10,382 nucleotides of DNA from Cenarchaeum sp. (GTDB lineage: Archaea; Thermoproteota; Nitrososphaeria; Nitrososphaerales; Nitrosopumilaceae): contig RKSK01000040.1 of NCBI GenBank assembly GCA_007570915.1, positions 1-10,382 on the forward strand, in the 5' to 3' direction. The position numbers and the translations under genes are program-made. Positions 6,650 to 10,382 of the stretch are shown one piece after another. Below the pieces are notes generated by a model, which was not told the origin of the DNA, searched no databases, and saw only the letters and a program-made list of their open reading frames with translations. Every line of letters starts with the position of its first letter. Position 1 is the first letter of the stretch.

Positions 6650-7335
6650 CGCGCGCCGGAGATCGCGCCGAGCAGCGCGCCGACGCGGCCCCTGTCCTCC
6701 TCGCCGAGGCCCATCACGCCGGCAAGAAACCCGGCGCTCGCGCGGACCTCGCCGCCGGCGCCGACTGCGAGCTTGTCGGCGGTGAGGGGCAGCAGGCGGC
6801 GCTGGCGCCCCTCGCAGAACTCCCTGACGTGGCCCTCGAGGACCGCGCGCGCCAGGCCCGGCGCGGCGCCGGCGAGCGCGCCGAGCGCGCGGCCCACGCG
6901 CGCCTCCTCGCCGGCGGATCCCGCAAAGAGCTGCGCGAGGCGCGCGGCGACGTCGGCATCGGGGGCAAACGCCGCGGCGACGAGCATGCCCGGCCGCGTG
7001 AGGTGGTAGTAGGGGATGCCGTGCTCGCGCAGGGCGCTCGGGCCGCGCCTCGGCGGCATGCGCCCGGCCTCCTCGACGAGGCCCAGCGGGACGAGCGCCT
7101 CGTCGATGTCCTGCATGACGGCGGTGTAGACGTTCTTCCACTTTGCCCTGCCCCCCGGCGCGGCGCGGCGCGCGACGCCCGTGCGCGTCCGCCCGGCCGG
7201 CTCTCCGCCGGGTGCCAGGGCCGCGAGGATGGCCCTCTGCCTGAGCGCGGCCCCCGTGGGCGCGCGCCTGGTACGGTACTCGTCCAGCACGGCCAGCCGC
7301 CCGCGCGGGCCTGGCCGCCTGCCCCCCGACCCCAT
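6646..7335 (-). CDS. Unrecognised protein, winged-helix-like N-terminal half; candidate regulator
   Basis: No family name is recognised. The 229-residue product starts at an ATG with a TATA box about 27 bases upstream; the open frame extends further but would cross the promoter. Residues 13-40 form one or two helices (LDEYRTRR..., LRQRAILAAL). After a Gly/Arg-rich linker comes a helix WKNVYTAVMQDIDEALVPLG (66-85), then LVEEAGRMPP and GIPYYHLTRPGMLVAA (106-121), a layout like a recognition helix plus beta-wing (YYxLTxxG is common in winged-helix proteins). The C-terminal half is Ala/Leu-rich and helical. Gene-body GC is extreme. It is divergent from amt across 95 bases that hold two CAAATTTG palindromes, so a local transcriptional role is plausible. 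The alternative is an uncharacterised lineage-specific protein with no DNA binding. Confidence 0.7.
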   Translation of the reverse strand: MGSGGRRPGPRGRLAVLDEYRTRRAPTGAALRQRAILAALAPGGEPAGRTRTGVARRAAPGGRAKWKNVYTAVMQDIDEALVPLGLVEEAGRMPPRRGPSALREHGIPYYHLTRPGMLVAAAFAPDADVAARLAQLFAGSAGEEARVGRALGALAGAAPGLARAVLEGHVREFCEGRQRRLLPLTADKLAVGAGGEVRASAGFLAGVMGLGEEDRGRVGALLGAISGAR

Positions 7336-7358
7336 GGATAGTCTCACAGGGCAGTGGG

Positions 7359-7366
7359 ATATATCT
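7359..7366 (-). promoter_or_regulatory. TATA-like box of the gene divergent from amt
   Basis: The minus-strand context AGATATATCCC gives a TATA element centred about 27 bases upstream of the ATG at 7335. This spacing predicts a leaderless transcript and fixes the start of that gene at the internal ATG and not further upstream. Confidence 0.6.
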
Positions 7367-7371
7367 ATTTT

Positions 7372-7392
7372 CCAAATTTGGCCACAAATTTG
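7372..7392. promoter_or_regulatory. Tandem CAAATTTG palindromes between the two divergent promoters (putative operator)
   Basis: The 8-bp palindrome CAAATTTG occurs at 7373-7380 and again at 7385-7392, 12 bp apart start to start, about one helical turn. The first copy extends to a 10-bp palindrome (CCAAATTTGG, 7372-7381). The block lies just upstream of both outward-facing TATA boxes, 6-7 bp from the divergent gene's box and 7 bp from the amt box. In DNA this rich in G+C, two AT-core palindromes in phase are unlikely by chance. This suits a dimeric regulator acting on one or both genes. Confidence 0.5.
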
Positions 7393-7399
7393 ACCAATG

Positions 7400-7409
7400 C
7401 TTAAATAAG
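7400..7409 (+). promoter_or_regulatory. TATA-like box of amt
   Basis: CTTAAATAAG, itself palindromic, is centred about 27 bases before the amt ATG at 7431. The distance predicts transcription starting at or next to the start codon. No Shine-Dalgarno-like sequence is present in the intervening GC-rich stretch. Confidence 0.75.
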
Positions 7410-7430
7410 CACCGGCGCCCCACGCGCCCA

Positions 7431-8996
7431 ATGACAACACACAACCGCAAGTATGCGATAGTGCTCGTGGCTGCAGTCGCCCTGACGGCGACGGCGGCCA
7501 TGGGGCAGGCATATGCGCAGCAAGTCACGGACGGGATGGACGGATATGTCATGGGGACAAGCGGCATCTACACGGGCAACCCCAACGAGTGCTGGTACGA
7601 GGAGGACGGCTCGATGCTGCCCTGCAAGATCGACACGGGAGACACCGCCTGGATGCTCACGGCAACCTCGATGGTCCTCTTTATGACGCCCGGTGTGGCC
7701 TTCTTTTACGGGGGCCTGGCGCGCTCAAAGAACGCAGTCAACGTCATAGGCATGACCTTTGTGATCATGGGCCTCATGGCGTTCCAGTGGGTCGTCTTTG
7801 GGTACTCGCTGGCCTTCGGCCCGATACCGGAGGGCAGCGACGCGAACCTCTTCATGGGCAGCCTCGACTATGTCGGGCTCAACATGGTCTCCCCGTACGC
7901 GCCGATCGGCGAGCCGGGGCCGTGCGAGGACACGTGGTCATACGCCTACCAGATGCAAGAGTTCAAGGAGGGAGACGTCTGCAGCCAGGACTGGCCAGGC
8001 ACGATACCCCACCAGCTCTTCGCGGCCTTCCAGGGGACATTCGCGATCATAACGCCGGCCCTCATAGTCGGCGGCCTGATCGACAGGATAAAGTTCAGCG
8101 CGCTGGTGATATTCGTCCTCCTCTGGGGGACGTTCGTCTATGACCCCATCGCCCACTGGGTGTGGGGCGGCGGATACATCGGCGGCGGCTCGCTTGACCT
8201 GAACCCCGACCTCTCGCCAAACTATGCGCTTGACTTTGCAGGCGGCACGGTGGTCCACATATCGTCGGGCTTTTCGGCACTCGCCGGAGCGATGATACTG
8301 GGGAGGCGCCTCGGGTTTGGCAAGGTTCCGATGGAGCCGCACAACATCCCGATGGTCGTCCTGGGCGCCTCGATCCTGTGGTTTGGCTGGTTCGGCTTTA
8401 ACGCCGGCAGCGAGGTCATGGTCGACGGCATCACCGTGAGCGCCTGGGTGGTGACAAACACCGCCACGGGCGTCGCCGCAGTGACGTGGGTCCTCATGTC
8501 GTGGGCCCACACGGGCAAGCCAAGCATAGTCGGCGCCGCAACCGGCGCGGTCGCTGGACTCGTCGCAATCACCCCGGCCTCCGGCTGGGTTGGCCCGATG
8601 GCCTCGATAATCATCGGGATCGCGGCGGGGACAATCTGCTATGCGTGCATTTCGTTCAAGAATGCGCGCAAGTGGGACGACGCGCTCGATGTCTGGGGCG
8701 TCCACGGGATGGGCGGCCTCACTGGCGCAATACTGACGGGAACACTCGCGAGCCCCCACATCTGGGACACGGGCGACGGGATAGGCGCCTGGACGGGCAC
8801 GCCCGAGGGGATGGAGCAGCAGGCGATCAGCATAATCGGCGCTGCCATCTCCATAGCGTACGCCTTTGGCGTCACGGCCCTGATCCTCAAGGTGATGGAC
8901 GCAGTCTGGCCTGGCGGGATCCGCGTGACTCCAAAAGAGGAGGAGCTCGGCCTCGACCTCGCGCAGCACGGCGAGCGCGCATACGTCAACGAGTAG
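7431..8996 (+). CDS. amt: Ammonium transporter (Amt family)
   Basis: A membrane channel for ammonium/ammonia; in ammonia oxidisers it may serve both assimilation and substrate supply. The 521-residue protein begins with a signal-peptide-like segment (basic HNRK, then a hydrophobic run at 8-24, probable cleavage after AYA at 27-29). Hallmarks: GVAFFYGGLARSKN (88-101), FQGTFAIITPALIVGG (200-215), DPIAHWVWGGG (238-248), DFAGGTVVHISSGF (268-281) with the first pore His276, FGWFGFNAGSE (318-328), and DVWGVHGMGGLTGA (420-433) with the second pore His425. The C-terminal tail (from PKEEELGLDLAQHG, 501-514) matches the cytoplasmic Amt tail. The exported N-terminal segment and the loop at 132-195 hold Cys54, 65, 165 and 184, possibly disulfide-bonded. 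No GlnK (P-II) gene adjoins it. Third codon positions are less GC-extreme than in neighbouring genes, as is common in strongly conserved, highly expressed genes. Confidence 0.97.
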   Translation: MTTHNRKYAIVLVAAVALTATAAMGQAYAQQVTDGMDGYVMGTSGIYTGNPNECWYEEDGSMLPCKIDTGDTAWMLTATSMVLFMTPGVAFFYGGLARSKNAVNVIGMTFVIMGLMAFQWVVFGYSLAFGPIPEGSDANLFMGSLDYVGLNMVSPYAPIGEPGPCEDTWSYAYQMQEFKEGDVCSQDWPGTIPHQLFAAFQGTFAIITPALIVGGLIDRIKFSALVIFVLLWGTFVYDPIAHWVWGGGYIGGGSLDLNPDLSPNYALDFAGGTVVHISSGFSALAGAMILGRRLGFGKVPMEPHNIPMVVLGASILWFGWFGFNAGSEVMVDGITVSAWVVTNTATGVAAVTWVLMSWAHTGKPSIVGAATGAVAGLVAITPASGWVGPMASIIIGIAAGTICYACISFKNARKWDDALDVWGVHGMGGLTGAILTGTLASPHIWDTGDGIGAWTGTPEGMEQQAISIIGAAISIAYAFGVTALILKVMDAVWPGGIRVTPKEEELGLDLAQHGERAYVNE

Positions 8997-9009
8997 GCCC
9001 AAAACCCCC

Positions 9010-9023
9010 TTTTCCTATTTTAT
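9010..9023 (+). terminator. T-rich stretch after amt, probable archaeal terminator
   Basis: Starting 14 bases after the amt stop, TTTTCCTATTTTAT is a rare T-rich stretch on the coding strand in GC-rich DNA. Archaeal polymerase stops at such T tracts without needing a hairpin. It could alternatively be a TATA box (CTATTTTAT) for the next gene, but its distance of about 75 bases from that gene's ATG is too large for the leaderless pattern seen elsewhere here. Confidence 0.5.
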
Positions 9024-9094
9024 CCGCCAAGGCTCCCCGCCGGGCCGGCGGGCCTGCGCACACACATAACGGGGGCCCGCGCGGCGCGGCCGCC

Positions 9095-9802
9095 ATGGGG
9101 GAGCCGGTGGCCGGCCTGCCGGGGTACGAGATGGCCTGCCTCGGCGACGCGAGGTTTTACCGCGGCCCGGACTCGCGCATGCTCGTCACGGTCCGCACGC
9201 TGCTCGACGCGCTCGCCGGCGACTTGCGCCATGACCGCGCGCGTCGCACGTTTGTGTCGCGCCGGCGCGGCCCGGACGCGCGGCGGGCCGCCGTGGGCAA
9301 CGCGGCCCACCGCATGGCCGCATGCCTCGCGGCGGGGCAGAGCGCCGCGCCGCGCGGCGGCGAGCCGGCCGAGGCCGCGGCGATCGCGCAAAACATCGCG
9401 CGCGAGCTCGGCCAGTCGGCGGGCCGCGCGCTTGCCGCCGAGCGCAACCTTGCCAGCGAGCGCCTCGGGATTGGGGGCACGGTCGACCTTGTCGCCGAGT
9501 GGCGCGGCAGGCTCGCCGTGATAGAGCACAAGACGCGGCGGTCCATCGGCGAGCGCCCCGACGGCGCCGGCGCGCTGTGGCCGGCGAGGCGCGAGGGCTT
9601 TTTGCAGGCCGCGGCGTACGCGCACATGTGGTCAGAGCGCGAGGGCGCCGTGCCCGAGACCCTCGTCACGCTGGTCGCCGACTCGCGCGAGTGCGTGCCC
9701 GTCGCGCGCGAGGCCGCGCCGTGGATGCGCGAGATCGCCGGCGAGCGCGTCGCGCGCACCGTCGCGGCAATGCGCGAGATCGCCGAGGCGGTCGCCGCCT
9801 AG
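9095..9802 (+). CDS. PD-(D/E)XK nuclease, RecB/MGME1-like
   Basis: A probable DNA exonuclease/endonuclease of 235 residues. Catalytic pattern: Glu116 in the helix AERNLASE, GIGGTVDLV (126-133) with Asp131, and AVIEHKT (141-147) giving Glu144-x-Lys146, followed by QAAAYAHMW (171-179) with the conserved Gln. GNAAHRMA (69-76) fits the G-x3-H element found before the core in RecB-type and MGME1-type nucleases. The N-terminus FYRGPDSRMLVTVRTLL (21-37) resembles the substrate-entry segment of that group. No iron-sulfur Cys cluster is present, so it is not a typical Cas4/AddB. The ATG at 9095 is chosen for its fit with family N-termini; a weak ACATAAC box lies about 27 bases upstream. It stands alone after amt, and the transposase remnant lies downstream. 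Exact role (repair or element-linked) unknown. Confidence 0.8.
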   Translation: MGEPVAGLPGYEMACLGDARFYRGPDSRMLVTVRTLLDALAGDLRHDRARRTFVSRRRGPDARRAAVGNAAHRMAACLAAGQSAAPRGGEPAEAAAIAQNIARELGQSAGRALAAERNLASERLGIGGTVDLVAEWRGRLAVIEHKTRRSIGERPDGAGALWPARREGFLQAAAYAHMWSEREGAVPETLVTLVADSRECVPVAREAAPWMREIAGERVARTVAAMREIAEAVAA

Positions 9803-9978
9803 CCGCCGGCCCGTGCATGGCGCGACGCCCCGCCGTGTCGCGGCTCCGCCGCGCGCGGCCGCGCGCTGATCACGGCGACGCCCCGCCTCCGGCACGCCAA
9901 CCAGCCTGTGCAGTCCACAGATCCCAAATGTGGGAACACGGGAGCCGCCTCGGGCGGCGGCTTCCCCGGCGGCCTCCG
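9803..9978. other. Non-coding stretch between the nuclease gene and the transposase remnant
   Basis: No convincing gene is seen in these 176 bases: frames on both strands lack family signals. The only structure is a run of three small inverted repeats at 9906-9920 (CTGTG/CACAG, five-base spacer), 9922-9935 (TCCCA/TGGGA, four-base spacer) and 9944-9958 (GCCGCC/GGCGGC, three-base spacer). The first two are not explained by G+C bias alone. They might lie near the 3' end of the decayed insertion element or end the nuclease transcript; neither is shown. Confidence 0.4.
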
Positions 9979-10382
9979 TCATGCCTGGATGCCGGGCTCG
10001 CTGTAGGCCTCCAACACCGGTAGTATCTTGGACGCCACCCTCGGGATCCTCCGGCTGTCCACGCGCGCCCTCTTGCCCGTGCGTGTCGTCGTCCACGCGT
10101 TATGCGCCATTAGCGACAGCAGAAGCAAAAGATCCTCACGTGCTGGTCGCGGCCCGGCGTGCGGATCCTCGTCTGCTTGACCATCTTGTGTCCGATCTCA
10201 ATCCCTCACCGGCGCGGGCACTGACTTTGCGTCAAACGACGGGCTGCTAGCCGCAAACGCGATGTGCGCCCCCTCCGGGCTCTCGCCCTCCGGCTTGCGC
10301 CTTTTCGCGACGGCCATCGCGTGCGGCGCCACCCTCCACGCCCGTCGGGGATCCTCGACTCCGGGACGCGCCGCCTCCGCCC
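9979..10382 (-). pseudogene. Decayed IS4-like transposase, C-terminal part (5' end outside window)
   Basis: Minus-strand fragments in three frames read as one protein. Frame one runs from the window edge to a TGA at 10200-10198 and contains WRVAPHAMAVAKRRK and AHIAFAASSPSFDAKS, like the segment before the last catalytic residue in IS4-type transposases. Frame two (about 10220 to 10110) reads CPRR-stop-GIEIGHKMVKQTRIRT. With the stop (TGA at 10208-10206) read as the expected Trp and the Cys as Tyr, this fits the Y-x2-R-x3-E-x6-K signature around the catalytic Glu of the IS4 family. It continues RDQHVRIFCFC. Frame three then gives SLMAHNAW and a basic tail ending at TGA 9981-9979, matching the usual hydrophobic end (VRxFxFxFSLLLYNAW). 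At least two frameshifts and one in-frame stop make it non-functional. The D-D part and the element's left end lie beyond 10382. Confidence 0.8.

Noticed and set aside
5716..7341. Long plus-strand open frame (541 codons) overlapping prs and the convergent gene
   Set aside because: It is a third-frame shadow of prs and of the minus-strand gene, again Arg/Gly/Ala-rich and without any domain signature.
5612..7567. Long minus-strand open frame (651 codons) antisense to prs and beyond
   Set aside because: The product is compositionally biased (Arg, Ala, Gly) with no motifs, and the plus strand carries a secure prs gene. Open antisense frames are expected at this G+C content.
8486..9094. Upstream extension of the nuclease gene into amt
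   Set aside because: The extension is an out-of-frame reading of amt. The family-like N-terminus begins at the ATG at 9095.

Overview
The window looks archaeal, and most likely comes from a GC-rich ammonia-oxidising thaumarchaeon (Nitrososphaerota), possibly of the sponge-associated Cenarchaeum-like type. The grounds are the archaeal style of the genes (glutamine synthetase, short archaeal-type PRPP synthetase, ammonium transporter with a signal peptide and long exported loops), frequent ATA (Ile) and AGG (Arg) codons in very GC-rich DNA, and TATA-like boxes 25-30 bases before start codons with no ribosome binding site between them, which indicates leaderless transcripts. The lineage is an inference from protein style and not a database result.

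Layout. At 1-117 is the tail of an unrecognised gene, overlapped by a TTG-started gene (114-974) for a protein with a probable C-terminal HEPN-type helical domain. Converging on it is glutamine synthetase (978-2423, minus), preceded by a KamA-like radical SAM aminomutase (2502-3839, minus). A GC-rich intergenic region rich in palindromes, with two outward-facing promoters, separates the aminomutase from an MscS-type channel (3987-5729, plus). The channel overlaps PRPP synthetase (5726-6649, plus) by four bases. Converging on prs, with stop codons overlapping in a single CTAG, is a small unrecognised protein with a winged-helix-like look (6646-7335, minus). It shares a 95-base divergent promoter region with the ammonium transporter (7431-8996, plus). 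A PD-(D/E)XK nuclease follows (9095-9802, plus). The right end (9979-10382, minus) holds the broken 3' part of an IS4-like transposase gene.

How it fits together. Amt brings in ammonium/ammonia and GlnA fixes it into glutamine, while Prs supplies PRPP for the purine, pyrimidine and histidine pathways that consume glutamine nitrogen, so the middle of the window is nitrogen-centred. The uncharacterised gene divergent from amt is a candidate local regulator: the shared promoter region carries two CAAATTTG palindromes exactly 12 bp apart. The KamA-like gene and mscS form a divergent pair that would make sense as an osmotic module (beta-amino-acid osmolyte synthesis and solute release), but this is inference.

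The most useful results beyond routine calls are the decayed transposase, recognised by following one protein across three frames, the putative operator between the candidate regulator and amt, the HEPN-type protein, and corrected starts for several genes based on promoter position. No CRISPR array, rRNA or tRNA was seen.
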